A stretch of DNA of 33,151 bases from Gemmatimonadota bacterium. GTDB taxonomy: Bacteria; Gemmatimonadota; Gemmatimonadetes; Gemmatimonadales; GWC2-71-9. Below the pieces are notes generated by a model. That model searched no databases. It was not told the DNA's origin and worked only from the letters and a program-made list of their open reading frames with translations. Within the stretch, counting starts at the first letter, position 1, and every line of letters starts with the position of its first letter. The translations under genes and the position numbers were made by a program. This document shows positions 1 to 6,966 of the stretch, in pieces. The stretch covers positions 1 through 33,151 of the forward strand of contig JADFPO010000010.1 in the NCBI GenBank assembly GCA_022562295.1, written 5' to 3'.

Positions 1-1659
1 GCCGGGGGTGGGGGGGGGGGCGGGGGTGGGGGCCCGGATGCTGGCGATATCGAGCGCGCCAGCTCCCTCATGCGGATGCAGTGGTCGCGCCGCCTAGAGT
101 CCATGGACGGCCGTGCCACGTTGTGGGCGGACTGTGAGGCGCTGGGCGGCCTGTCACTCGCGAACCGGTTCTATCGCCAGGTGTCCGACGTGACCGCCGA
201 CGAGGTCCGCGCCGCGGCTGAAAAACACCTCAAGGCTCAAGACCCATCAGCGGTCATCTACGGCGGGAACGGTCTCCACACGCGGCTCGAGGGGGCTGAG
301 TGGCCCCCGCCCCCGCCCCCGCCCACGCCCGTGTCCTCGAAGTCTTCCATCGCCACCTCGTTGGACAGGGTCACACTGCCCAAGATCGTGTCGCGTAGCG
401 TCTCCGCTTCGCAGACGGCCGGTGTTGATGAGATCGGCGAAGTGACACACCTGGCATTGCCCGGGGCGGATCTGCTCGTCCGACCCAAACGCGGGGCGGG
501 ACTCGTGTTCGTCGGTGCGTACGTTCTGGGCCTTCGTGCGAAGGAGTCGAGCCAGACGGCAGGCGTATCGGCGCTGCTCGTGCGAACCGCCGTTCGCGGG
601 GCGGCGGGATTGACGTCCGAACAAATCGCGCTGGCCGCCGAAATGCTCGGAGGGACTGTGGTTCCGTCGGTGTCGCTCGACGTAGTGGGGTGGGGCATGA
701 CGGTACGCGCGGACGCGCTGGCGGAAGCGGCTGAGCTGCTTTGCCGGGTTGCGCTCGAGGCGACGCTGGAACGGGAAGAGCTGCACGTCGAGCGTGCCCT
801 CCAGGCTAGCGACGCGGCCCGGCAGCGCGACGACATGTACGGCTACCCGATTCGCCGGGTCCTGGCACAGGCGTTTCCCGATTCGGCATACGGCCTTCCC
901 ACCCTGGGTGACCCCGATGGGGTGAGTCGTCTCGACGACGCCCTGGTGCACGAGTGGGCCTCGCAGCTGCGGAGTCGCCGCATGACCGTCGTCGCCGTGG
1001 GGGATCTCGAAGCCCAAGCGATGCTCGACGGCCTGCGGGGGGCGTTCGAGCGGTGGCCCGGGTCGGCCGTTGAGCACCACGACGAACGGCTGAACGTGAA
1101 ATGGGCTCCCGGCCGCGGGAGGGAAAAGCGGGACAAGTCCCAGTCGGCGATTGCCATGGCATTCCGCACGAGCCCGTACGGCTCGCCGGACAGGTTCCCC
1201 CTCATCGTGACCGGCTCCCTCCTGAGCGGCCTCGCCGGGAGGCTCTTCGAGGAACTGAGGGAACGGCGCTCGTTGGCGTACACGGTTTCAGCCATGCCCT
1301 GGCTGAAGCGCGATGTCGGTGCCGTGCTCGCCTATATCGCCACATCGCCGGAGCGCGAGGAGGAGGCCCGTAGCGCCATGCTAGAGGAACTCGCCGCTGC
1401 GGGCGCGAACCCGATTCCCGAATCCGAGATCGAACGCGCGAGGAACTATGCAGCTGGTGCGTTGCAGCTTCGGTTGCAGAGTGCCCATGCCGTTGCGGGC
1501 GAGATCCTTGAGGCGTGGACCCACGGCGGCCTGTCGTCGCTGCCATCGCTCGCCGCGGACCTGCGATCGGTCACCAGCGACGACGTGCGGCGCGTCGCCG
1601 ACGATGTGTTTGCGGCGGCTGATCGGGCGGAATTCGTCGTGGAGGGGAGGAGGGGGTAG
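1..1659 (+). CDS. M16 family (pitrilysin-like) peptidase, 3' part, truncated by window edge
   Basis: The frame is open from base 1, so the ATG at 70 in the ORF track is internal and the real start lies left of the window. The first ~90 visible residues (DIERA, then LESMDGRA...EALGG) match the end of an M16 C-terminal domain. A low-complexity linker with eight consecutive prolines follows. A second M16 module comes next: an N-terminal-type domain with no HxxEH zinc motif, then a C-terminal-type domain with ELRERRSLAY, which holds the Arg/Tyr pair typical of the family's second half. The protein therefore looks like a fused two-module M16 peptidase whose zinc site, if any, is in the unseen upstream module. 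A run of about ten glycines sits at the extreme left of the visible frame. The likely role is extracytoplasmic protein or peptide turnover, but the signal peptide is not visible. Confidence 0.85.
   Translation, partial: AGGGGGGGGGGPDAGDIERASSLMRMQWSRRLESMDGRATLWADCEALGGLSLANRFYRQVSDVTADEVRAAAEKHLKAQDPSAVIYGGNGLHTRLEGAEWPPPPPPPTPVSSKSSIATSLDRVTLPKIVSRSVSASQTAGVDEIGEVTHLALPGADLLVRPKRGAGLVFVGAYVLGLRAKESSQTAGVSALLVRTAVRGAAGLTSEQIALAAEMLGGTVVPSVSLDVVGWGMTVRADALAEAAELLCRVALEATLEREELHVERALQASDAARQRDDMYGYPIRRVLAQAFPDSAYGLPTLGDPDGVSRLDDALVHEWASQLRSRRMTVVAVGDLEAQAMLDGLRGAFERWPGSAVEHHDERLNVKWAPGRGREKRDKSQSAIAMAFRTSPYGSPDRFPLIVTGSLLSGLAGRLFEELRERRSLAYTVSAMPWLKRDVGAVLAYIATSPEREEEARSAMLEELAAAGANPIPESEIERARNYAAGALQLRLQSAHAVAGEILEAWTHGGLSSLPSLAADLRSVTSDDVRRVADDVFAAADRAEFVVEGRRG
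303..327. repeat. In-frame GCCCCC hexamer repeat encoding polyproline
   Basis: Guanines fall every six bases (303, 309, 315, 321, then 327 with one A interrupting), giving about four copies of GCCCCC. In the M16 frame it encodes the polyproline linker between the two modules. A six-base unit can change length without breaking the frame. The same hexamer occurs on the other strand inside ccmA. Confidence 0.8.
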
Positions 1660-1749
1660 GGCGGGCAGTGGGGCAGATGGGAGGAAGAGAGGACGATCGA
1701 GGACGGACCGACCGCCTCGACCGCGGGAAGGGCTGGTGAGGGGAGTGGG

Positions 1750-1850
1750 ACCGTCGGGATGGGTGGGCAGGTGGTAGGGGACCGTCGGGTGGGGGGTGGT
1801 GCTGGGCGGGACCGTCGGGTGGGGGGTGGTGCTGGGCGGGACCGTCGGGC
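1750..1850 (+). repeat. G-rich 30-bp tandem repeat between convergent genes
   Basis: Two exact copies of a 30-base unit beginning ACCGTCGGGTGGGG lie at 1781-1810 and 1811-1840. The first ten bases of a third copy follow (1841-1850), and a diverged copy precedes them (1750-1780). The plus strand is a dense series of runs of three to six G, so it could form G-quadruplexes. It lies in the 211-bp gap between the M16 gene (plus) and the cyclic-nucleotide-binding gene (minus), where both transcripts end. No T-tract terminator is visible here, so a role in stopping or separating transcription is possible but unproven. Confidence 0.85.
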
Positions 1851-1870
1851 GGTGTGGTGGTGTGGTGGGG

Positions 1871-2329
1871 CTAGAACATCGACATGGCCAAGAAGGAGCG
1901 GAGGTTGTCGTTGGTAATGCGCAGACGCTCGCACAGCAACTTTACGACCGCCCAAAGCACCTTGTACCCCAAGTCACGATTGAAGTCCAGCAACATCTCG
2001 AAGTCCGCTCGCGTGATCGTGATCAGCTTGCAATCGACATTGGCGATGGCATCGGTGGAGCGCTCCGAGCGGTCGAACACCGCCATCTCACCAAAGCACG
2101 CTCCGGGCTTGAGCACCGTGAGCGCCTCTTCCCCCGAGCCGGGCATCTCGCGAGAGATGCGGACTTCGCCTTCCTCGATGATATACAGCCGGTTTCCGCG
2201 CTCACCCTCTCTGAAGATCTTCTGCCCGAACTTGAAGGTCAGCTCCGAGCAAATCTCCAACACGGCTTCCACTTCCTCGTCATCGAGGTCTTTGAAGATT
2301 TGCGCCCGTTTGAGCAGTTCGGTGTCCAT
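1871..2329 (-). CDS. Orphan cyclic-nucleotide-binding (CRP-type) domain protein
   Basis: This 152-residue protein is essentially one cNMP-binding beta-roll. It has the family pattern FKFGQKIFREGERGNRLYII, then GEVRISRE, then a phosphate-binding-cassette region GACFGEMAVFDRSERSTDA, followed by C-terminal helices. No helix-turn-helix follows, so it is not a CRP/FNR transcription factor by itself. It may regulate a partner protein or be a diverged sensor. I chose the ATG at 2329 (MDTELLKRAQIF) because family members start just before the 'LLKR..IF.DL.DEE' helix. The ORF-track start is a TTG 14 codons earlier. Only a weak purine-rich stretch (AAAGAAAG) precedes the ATG. A loose promoter-like pair (TTGCCG, 16 bases, GATAAC) lies upstream on the minus strand. 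The ligand cannot be told from the sequence. Confidence 0.85.
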   Translation of the reverse strand: MDTELLKRAQIFKDLDDEEVEAVLEICSELTFKFGQKIFREGERGNRLYIIEEGEVRISREMPGSGEEALTVLKPGACFGEMAVFDRSERSTDAIANVDCKLITITRADFEMLLDFNRDLGYKVLWAVVKLLCERLRITNDNLRSFLAMSMF

Positions 2330-2562
2330 ATGCTGCTTTCTTTCTTTGAGGGACAGCTTCGAATGTCGCAAGTTATCAGATCGACATGCAGCCCGGCAAG
2401 CTCAACGGCATGGCCAGCGCCCGTTTTTTTTGACGGTTTTCGAGGCTGGGAAGTCTTTACATTACCTTCGGTTTGCCCGATTTCCGCCCCGGCGGAGCGG
2501 TGCAACCCCCCGGCGGCATCCGTCGTGGCGATCTCACACCATACTAGGGAGGCGTTCCGTCC

Positions 2563-3123
2563 GTGACGAGACAATTACTGGTTCGCGCGATCGTGGTGCT
2601 GGCAGCTGCGGTGGGGCTGGCCCCGACCGGGGTGGAAGCTCAGGAATTCATTCCGCAGGATGCGGAGGAGCAGGCGACCAGCGGGAATGGGGGGCTCAAC
2701 CTCGGGCTCTACGGATTTAGCATGCGGATGGGGCTGGACATCGAGGGGGGGGGAGACGCTCAGCCGCTGCTGAGTCTCGCGTTGGATATGGGAGATGTAT
2801 TTACCCGGCGCCTCAGGTTGCGGCCGTCGGCGGAGATCGGTTTCGGCAACGCGGTAGATACTTACGTCGTGAATGCCGAGGTCATGTTCCGGTTGGCGGA
2901 CGACACGGAGGCTGCAGTGCCGTATATCGGCGGGGGCTTTGCCGTGGCGGGGCAAGACAATTGTGGACTTGCACCCAATTGCCCCGAGGTGTGGCTTCAG
3001 TTCGCCCTCGGGTTTGAGATTAGGATCCGTGAGTTTCTGAACTGGCTGTTGGAGTACCACGCCGAAGATGGCCTGCAACGGCACCGGCTCTTCATCGGGC
3101 TGTCCACCAGGAGAGCACCGTGA
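2563..3123 (+). CDS. Small exported outer-membrane beta-barrel-like protein
   Basis: A GTG start preceded by AGGGAGG (2546-2552, ten bases upstream) gives 186 residues. A clear signal peptide (RQLLVRAIVVLAAAVGLAP, then GVEA) has a predicted signal peptidase I site after Ala26, leaving Gln27 as the new N-terminus. The mature protein alternates polar and hydrophobic residues in short strands (LNLGLYGFSMRMGLDI, RLRLRPSAEIGF, YVVNAEVMFRL, VWLQFALGFEIRI) and ends near FIGLSTRR. This resembles an eight-stranded or similar barrel, or an outer-membrane-associated protein. There are two cysteines (DNCGLAPNC) in one loop, possibly a disulfide. The stop overlaps the GTG of the OsmC gene by four bases, so the two are translationally coupled. 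No specific family is recognised. Confidence 0.75.
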   Translation: MTRQLLVRAIVVLAAAVGLAPTGVEAQEFIPQDAEEQATSGNGGLNLGLYGFSMRMGLDIEGGGDAQPLLSLALDMGDVFTRRLRLRPSAEIGFGNAVDTYVVNAEVMFRLADDTEAAVPYIGGGFAVAGQDNCGLAPNCPEVWLQFALGFEIRIREFLNWLLEYHAEDGLQRHRLFIGLSTRRAP

Positions 3124-3542
3124 GCGCGGAGGCCACGCGATCCGTTCGACTCGATTGGACGGGCGACGGTCTGAAATTTCGCGGCGGAGGCACGAATCCA
3201 GCGACGCCCACGATTGAAATCGACGGCGACAACGAAACCAGCCCGGGGCCGATGTTGACCCTGCTGCTGGCGGCCGCGGGATGCTCGGCTGTCGATGTGG
3301 TTCTCATGCTCGAAAAAATGCGCGTGACGCTGACCGATTTATCGGTGGACGTGGAGGGTGTGCGCCGCGAGGGCGATCCTCGTCGCTACGACGCGCTGCA
3401 TCTTCGCTACCGGTTGAGTGGGGAATCATTGGACTCGGACAAGGCCGAGAGGGCGGTGAGCCTCTCCATCACGAAATACTGCTCGGTGTTGCACTCCCTC
3501 GCACCTGACATCGCGGTGAGCTACGACATCGAGATCGGCTAG
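3120..3542 (+). CDS. OsmC/Ohr family protein
   Basis: This 140-residue protein has the OsmC fold signature: an N-terminal beta-rich part (SVRLDWTGDGLKF), the SPGPMLTLLLAAAGCSAVDV helix with the first conserved cysteine (Cys55), a middle VDVEGVRREGDPRRY strand region, and the second cysteine in SITKYCSVLHSL (Cys121). In this family the two cysteines reduce organic hydroperoxides, or serve an unknown thiol chemistry in the YhfA/OsmC-like branch. This sequence looks closer to the general OsmC-like branch than to Ohr, but the subgroup is not certain. The GTG start overlaps the previous TGA (GTGA), so it is co-translated with the small exported protein. Expected to be cytoplasmic. Confidence 0.88.
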   Translation: MSAEATRSVRLDWTGDGLKFRGGGTNPATPTIEIDGDNETSPGPMLTLLLAAAGCSAVDVVLMLEKMRVTLTDLSVDVEGVRREGDPRRYDALHLRYRLSGESLDSDKAERAVSLSITKYCSVLHSLAPDIAVSYDIEIG

Positions 3543-3657
3543 ACCAGGCGGGTGTCCGGAGCGTTCAATACGTCACGCGGCCGAGACGGCGCGCTCGTTG
3601 CGCAGGAGGCTTGCTGAGTTCTGTGGGGGTAAGTGGTGGCGCGATGAGGTGGAGAGT

Positions 3658-3927
3658 CTAGTTTGCCGCGGTAACCGGATTGTCCTTTCGGATCATGGGT
3701 CGGCAATATTGCTCGCCAAGCTGCCGAACGTCGCCCAATTCGGCATCGGTCAACCGCTCATACCGGTCGGCGAGATAGTCCATCGTGTCGTCGAACCATT
3801 CCTTCTGATGATCGGTGGTGGCGTCGAGAACGCCGCAGCGGAGGATGTGACTGAAGAGTTCGTCTCGGGCTTGCTGGAATCGATTTGGGGCCGACTCCGT
3901 CCGTCTTGCGGGTTTCTGACTTGCCAT
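3658..3927 (-). CDS. Small conserved-looking hypothetical protein
   Basis: The gene encodes 89 residues starting MASQKPARR and is rich in charged helix-forming stretches (DELFSHILRCGVLDATTDHQKEWFDDTMDYLADRY). I do not recognise a family. The ATG at 3927 is preferred over the ORF-track TTG at 3936 because GGAG lies 11 bases upstream of the ATG and too close to the TTG. A good sigma-70-type promoter lies just upstream on the same strand, which supports this strand over the overlapping plus-strand ORF (3598-3945). The protein is soluble, probably cytoplasmic and mostly helical. It lies convergent to the OsmC gene and divergent from the DsbA/Ccm cluster. Confidence 0.7.
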   Translation of the reverse strand: MASQKPARRTESAPNRFQQARDELFSHILRCGVLDATTDHQKEWFDDTMDYLADRYERLTDAELGDVRQLGEQYCRPMIRKDNPVTAAN

Positions 3928-3966
3928 GCCTTCCAATTCTCCTAAGGGTATTTGATGCAGCCAACA

Positions 3967-3995
3967 AGTATAGACGGGGGCAACCCGGGTTTCAA
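3967..3995 (-). promoter_or_regulatory. Sigma-70-type promoter for the 89-residue hypothetical gene
   Basis: On the minus strand TTGAAA is followed by exactly 17 bases and TATACT (TTTCAA at 3990-3995 and AGTATA at 3967-3972 on the plus strand). Both hexamers are close to consensus. The expected start site is about 30 bases upstream of the ATG at 3927. Confidence 0.6.
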
Positions 3996-4040
3996 GGTCG
4001 AGCGGTCGGGAGCGACCCTGGCGTCCGCGTGACCGTTAAA

Positions 4041-4060
4041 ACGAGGTTACATTGCCTCGT
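4041..4060. other. Short perfect inverted repeat upstream of the DsbA/Ccm cluster
   Basis: ACGAGG and CCTCGT (six-base arms, eight-base loop) lie about 60 bases before the first gene of the cluster. This could be an operator or the leader hairpin of the transcript. There is no following T-run, so it is not a terminator. Confidence 0.35.
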
Positions 4061-4121
4061 GAGAACCACCCGCAGATGACCGGACTAGCGGTCTCGAGGC
4101 TGCAAAATCGCGGAGGGCGAC

Positions 4122-4442
4122 ATGGCAGAGGACCAAGTCTATGATGAGGGGGAACGCTCTGAGGGGTTGGTGATCCTGCTGCGGGCCCTTGCGGCTCGCA
4201 TTGACGCGCTGAAGGCCGATCAAGACCTCCTGTCAGCCGGACCGGAACTCTTGAAACTCATGGGCGACGTGAGAAGCGAGCTGTTCCACCACGAGGTGCG
4301 GAGCACGTACGATACGCCACAGGTCGTGGAATCTCGTCGGGTAGTCGAGGAGGCGAAGGAACAAGTGGATCATCTGAACCTGCCCGGCGACAACGGGTTT
4401 GAGATTGAAGATCTGGAGGAGACCCCCCCATGGCTGGAATGA
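4122..4442 (+). CDS. Hypothetical protein, first gene of the DsbA-VKOR-Ccm cluster
   Basis: This 106-residue acidic, soluble, helix-rich protein starts at an ATG with GGAGGG four bases upstream. It has no signal peptide, no membrane segment and no cysteine. The middle (ILLRALAARIDALKADQDLL, then VVESRRVVEEAKEQVDHL) could form a coiled coil or helical bundle, and the C-terminus ends in an acidic tail (EIEDLEETPPWLE). I do not recognise a family. Its 3' end overlaps the dsbA-like gene by 13 bases, so it is probably co-transcribed and translationally coupled with the disulfide/cytochrome-maturation genes. No function is inferred beyond that. Confidence 0.75.
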   Translation: MAEDQVYDEGERSEGLVILLRALAARIDALKADQDLLSAGPELLKLMGDVRSELFHHEVRSTYDTPQVVESRRVVEEAKEQVDHLNLPGDNGFEIEDLEETPPWLE

Positions 4443-5101
4443 AGGGTTTTTACGTCGGTCTCGGTGCAATCGCGGTCTTTGGAGCCGGCGCGTTGGCGAC
4501 GGCGATGGTGCGTGGCGGAGCGTCGCTGCCGAGTGGGCCGATCGACATATCGGCGATCGAAGAGGCGCGCGGTTTTGGCGGGTATTCTGTGGGCGATCCC
4601 GGGGCGCCGGTCGAGATCGTTGAGTTTGCAGACTTCGAGTGCCCCGCATGCCGGCTGGCCTGGGTTCTGATCATCCATGACGTCAAGCAGCGCCTCGTGA
4701 ACACGGGTCGCGTTCGCTTGGTGTTCCGTGATTTTCCCCTAAACATGCATGTCAACGCGCGCCCAGCCCATCACTCGGCGGCGTGCGTCGCCGAACAGGG
4801 CAAGTTCTGGGAGATGCATGACCGGCTGTTCGAGACCCAATCGGAATGGACGGGCCGCTCGGGCGCGGAAAGGATGTTTCGCGGATATGCCCGTGATCTG
4901 GGCGTCGATCTCGACGAATATGATGCCTGTACGCGCGAAGGACGGTTTCGAGCCCGCATTCAGGCGAGTGTGGAGGGAGCCGTGTCCCTCGGTGTCGGCT
5001 CCACACCCAGCTATTTGGTCGGGGATCGGCTGTATACGTTCGAGAGCTACGATCAGGTGAAAGCCGTGGTCGATAGTCTGGCCGGTGCTGCGACGCAATG
5101 A
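4430..5101 (+). CDS. Membrane-anchored DsbA-family thioredoxin-fold oxidoreductase
   Basis: The protein has 223 residues. An uncleaved N-terminal membrane segment (about residues 5-27) is followed by a DsbA/DSBA-like thioredoxin fold. The active site is CPAC (Cys71-Cys74) in VEIVEFADFECPACR, and the cis-proline loop is GSTPSYLV (Pro193). The alpha-helical insert (about residues 110-175) starts with the typical H-S-A-A-C-V-A-E-Q-GKFW-MHD pattern. It should catalyse disulfide formation or transfer on the outer face of the membrane. The VKOR-type protein encoded next, overlapping by four bases (ATGA), is the likely electron acceptor. GGAGGA nine bases before the ATG at 4430 supports this start over the ATG at 4439. 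With ccmABCD downstream, it may also act on apocytochrome CxxCH thiols. Confidence 0.92.
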   Translation: MAGMKGFYVGLGAIAVFGAGALATAMVRGGASLPSGPIDISAIEEARGFGGYSVGDPGAPVEIVEFADFECPACRLAWVLIIHDVKQRLVNTGRVRLVFRDFPLNMHVNARPAHHSAACVAEQGKFWEMHDRLFETQSEWTGRSGAERMFRGYARDLGVDLDEYDACTREGRFRARIQASVEGAVSLGVGSTPSYLVGDRLYTFESYDQVKAVVDSLAGAATQ

Positions 5102-5532
5102 AGCACCGGATGGCGACGGCAATGCTGTCGTTGATCGGGTTGTTTGTGGCGCTCTATTTGTCACTGTGGAAGATCGGGCTGATGGGTCCCATGCTGTGTG
5201 GCACCGGGTCATGTGAAGCGGTCCAGACCAGTCGATACGCGTCCTTGCTGGGCATGCCCGTCGCCTTCTACGGCGTGGGTGGGTTCCTCGCGATCCTCAC
5301 GGTGAGCATCGCCGGTCTGCAGCCCAAGTTCGCTGCGACGCGAGGCCCGACCAAGCTGCTCGTGGTGTTGGGTGGTGTCGGCGCGGCGTTTGCGGGCTAC
5401 CTCACGTATATCGAGGCTTTCGTCCTGCAGGCATGGTGCAGGTGGTGCGTCGTTTCGGCTCTGCTGATTGTGTGCGTCTTCGCCGTCGCGCTCGTCGGCC
5501 TGAAAGAGCGACCGCCCGACACATCTCATTGA
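5098..5532 (+). CDS. Vitamin K epoxide reductase (VKOR) family protein, DsbB-like
   Basis: This 144-residue membrane protein has four hydrophobic segments. It carries the VKOR signature: a loop cysteine pair Cys34/Cys39 in LCGTGSCEAVQTSRYA with the conserved serine/threonine-tyrosine region, then the quinone-proximal CxxC (CRWC, Cys114-Cys117). Bacterial VKOR homologues re-oxidise DsbA-like proteins and pass electrons to quinone, replacing DsbB. Its ATG overlaps the dsbA-like stop by four bases, so the pair is coupled. Many bacterial VKORs are fused to a thioredoxin domain; here the partner is a separate gene. Confidence 0.92.
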   Translation: MKHRMATAMLSLIGLFVALYLSLWKIGLMGPMLCGTGSCEAVQTSRYASLLGMPVAFYGVGGFLAILTVSIAGLQPKFAATRGPTKLLVVLGGVGAAFAGYLTYIEAFVLQAWCRWCVVSALLIVCVFAVALVGLKERPPDTSH

Positions 5533-5552
5533 TTCTCACTCCACAAGTCTCA

Positions 5553-5585
5553 GGCGCCGCCGGCGTAAACGCCGATGCCGGCGCC
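5553..5585 (+). promoter_or_regulatory. Strong nested stem-loop just upstream of ccmA
   Basis: The outer arms GGCGCCG (5553-5559) and CGGCGCC (5579-5585) enclose an inner stem CGGCG/CGCCG with a TAAA tetraloop (5561-5574). The arms are perfect. Only one unpaired base on one side and four on the other separate the two stems. It fills most of the 68-base gap between the VKOR gene and ccmA, ends directly before a GGAG ribosome-binding site, and has no T-run. It could be a translational control element or an mRNA-processing or stability element within the operon. Confidence 0.55.
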
Positions 5586-5600
5586 GGAGTTGGCGCGGCA

Positions 5601-6293
5601 GTGACTGATCCTTTGCTCGTGACAGAAGCGGTGACCAGGCGCTACGGATACCGGCGCGTGTTCGCCGATGTCACGTTCTCGCTGCGGCGAGGGGAAGTGT
5701 TGGCGCTCCTCGGGCCCAACGGGGCGGGAAAGACGACGCTGTTGCGAGTCTTGGCCGGGCTGCTGCGCCCCAGCGGCGGGAGCGTGACGCGGAACGGAAC
5801 CGTTGGGTTGGTGGCGCACAACTCCATGGCCTACGACGCCCTCACCGCCCGGGAAAACCTCGCCTTTGCCGCGAAGCTTTGGGGGATCGTGGACGCGGCG
5901 CGGGTGGAGGAACTCCTGGATCGTTTGGGATTGGTCCGGTGGCAGGATCAACGTGTGGCCACCTTCAGCCGCGGCATGACTCAGCGATTGGCCATCGCGC
6001 GCGCCCTGATCCATCAACCGGACATCCTGTTGCTCGATGAGCCGTTCCACAGTCTCGACGACCCAGGGGTGGCCGATGTGGTTCGGCTGCTCGGCGAACT
6101 GGTGAGCGAGGGGCGGGGGCGGGGGCGGGGGCGCGCGATTGTCCTGGTTACCCACCAGTTGGAACGCCTGGTCCAGCTGGCGACGAGCGTCGGATATCTC
6201 GTGCACGGCACGCTGGTGGGTCCGGAACCGATGGACGACCGGTCCGTGGAGACGATAGCGGCCAGGTACAGAGGCTTGCTCAACCGTGCGTGA
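5601..6293 (+). CDS. ccmA: Haem exporter ATP-binding subunit CcmA
   Basis: This ABC ATPase is 230 residues from the GTG at 5601. Walker A is GPNGAGKTT (residues 38-46), the signature region is FSRGMTQRLAIARAL, Walker B is ILLLDEPFHSLD and the H-loop is VTHQ. Order and spacing match CcmA, which with CcmB drives release of haem-loaded CcmE in System I. The ORF-track start at 5433 would overlap the VKOR gene and give a non-homologous N-terminus; the GTG at 5601 has GGAG 11 bases upstream. Two oddities: the usual Q-loop glutamine seems to be Asn (VAHNSMAYDALT), and an EGRGRGRGRA tract from a GGGGGC repeat sits between Walker B and the H-loop. It overlaps ccmB by eight bases. Confidence 0.93.
   Translation: MTDPLLVTEAVTRRYGYRRVFADVTFSLRRGEVLALLGPNGAGKTTLLRVLAGLLRPSGGSVTRNGTVGLVAHNSMAYDALTARENLAFAAKLWGIVDAARVEELLDRLGLVRWQDQRVATFSRGMTQRLAIARALIHQPDILLLDEPFHSLDDPGVADVVRLLGELVSEGRGRGRGRAIVLVTHQLERLVQLATSVGYLVHGTLVGPEPMDDRSVETIAARYRGLLNRA
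6110..6132. repeat. In-frame GGGGGC hexamer repeat inside ccmA
   Basis: Cytosines at 6114, 6120, 6126 and 6132 separate G runs, giving about four copies of GGGGGC. In the ccmA frame they encode alternating Gly-Arg. The length can vary in steps of two residues without a frameshift. The complementary hexamer occurs in the M16 gene at 303-327. Confidence 0.85.
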
Positions 6294-6966
6294 TTACCTG
6301 GGTGTGGTGTGGGCCATCGTCGTGAAGGACGCGACGGTGGAGTGGCGTACGAAAACGGCGTTCATGTCGGCGGTAGTGTTTGCGATTTTGGTCCTCTCCA
6401 TTCTCTACTTCGCCCGCGATCCGACAGCCGTAAGCTCGATGGACATCGCGCCGGGGGCACTGTGGGTCACGTTCACCTTCGCCGCCATGGTGGGTCTCAA
6501 CAGGGCGTTCCTCCTCGAGCGGGAGAATCAAGCGATCGACGGGATGCTGCTGACGCCGGTGCCACGGACGGCGATCTTTGTGGGCAAGATGACCGGCAAC
6601 TTGCTTTTCGTCGGTTTCGTCGAGCTGATCAGCGTTCCCTTGTTCGTGCTCTTTTACAATGTTTCACTGGCCGGACGTTTGCCTCAGCTTCTCGCGGTGA
6701 CCGCGATGGCGACCGTCGCATTCGTTGCGGTGGGTACACTGCTGAGCGCCATGGCCGTGCGCACGCGCTTTGCAGAGCTGATGCTTCCGATTTTGTTATT
6801 ACCTTTCTTGATACCCCCGGTCGTAGGCGCCGTCCAGTTGACGTCCCGCATTCTGGCGGCGCGCCCCGCCAGTGAGTTGATGGGCTGGTTCAAGCTGCTT
6901 GCGGCGTTTGATATTGTTTTTTGCGTGCTGGCGATCCTCCTGTACGAGGCGACACTAGACGAATGA
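6286..6966 (+). CDS. ccmB: Haem exporter permease CcmB
   Basis: This 226-residue membrane protein has about six hydrophobic segments. The CcmB family features are present: an N-terminal KDATVEWRTKTAF region, then ALWVTFTFAAMVGLNRAFLLERE, then DGMLLTPVPRTAIFVGKM, and a C-terminal LMLPILLLPFLIPPV stretch. It forms the CcmABCD complex in the cytoplasmic membrane with the neighbouring products and releases holo-CcmE. The GTG start overlaps the ccmA stop by eight bases, and its own stop overlaps the ccmC ATG by four. Confidence 0.95.
   Translation: MRDYLGVVWAIVVKDATVEWRTKTAFMSAVVFAILVLSILYFARDPTAVSSMDIAPGALWVTFTFAAMVGLNRAFLLERENQAIDGMLLTPVPRTAIFVGKMTGNLLFVGFVELISVPLFVLFYNVSLAGRLPQLLAVTAMATVAFVAVGTLLSAMAVRTRFAELMLPILLLPFLIPPVVGAVQLTSRILAARPASELMGWFKLLAAFDIVFCVLAILLYEATLDE

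Noticed and set aside
1750-1850. Possible CRISPR-like array
   Set aside because: The copies are directly adjacent with no unique spacers and no cas gene is in the window. It is a simple tandem repeat.
1796-2566. 256-residue plus-strand ORF over the repeat and the cyclic-nucleotide gene
   Set aside because: Its N-terminus is the translated tandem repeat and the rest is antisense to a well-matched cNMP domain.
3598-3945. 115-residue plus-strand ORF
   Set aside because: The opposite strand has a good promoter and a ribosome-binding site at proper spacing for the 89-residue gene; this ORF has neither.
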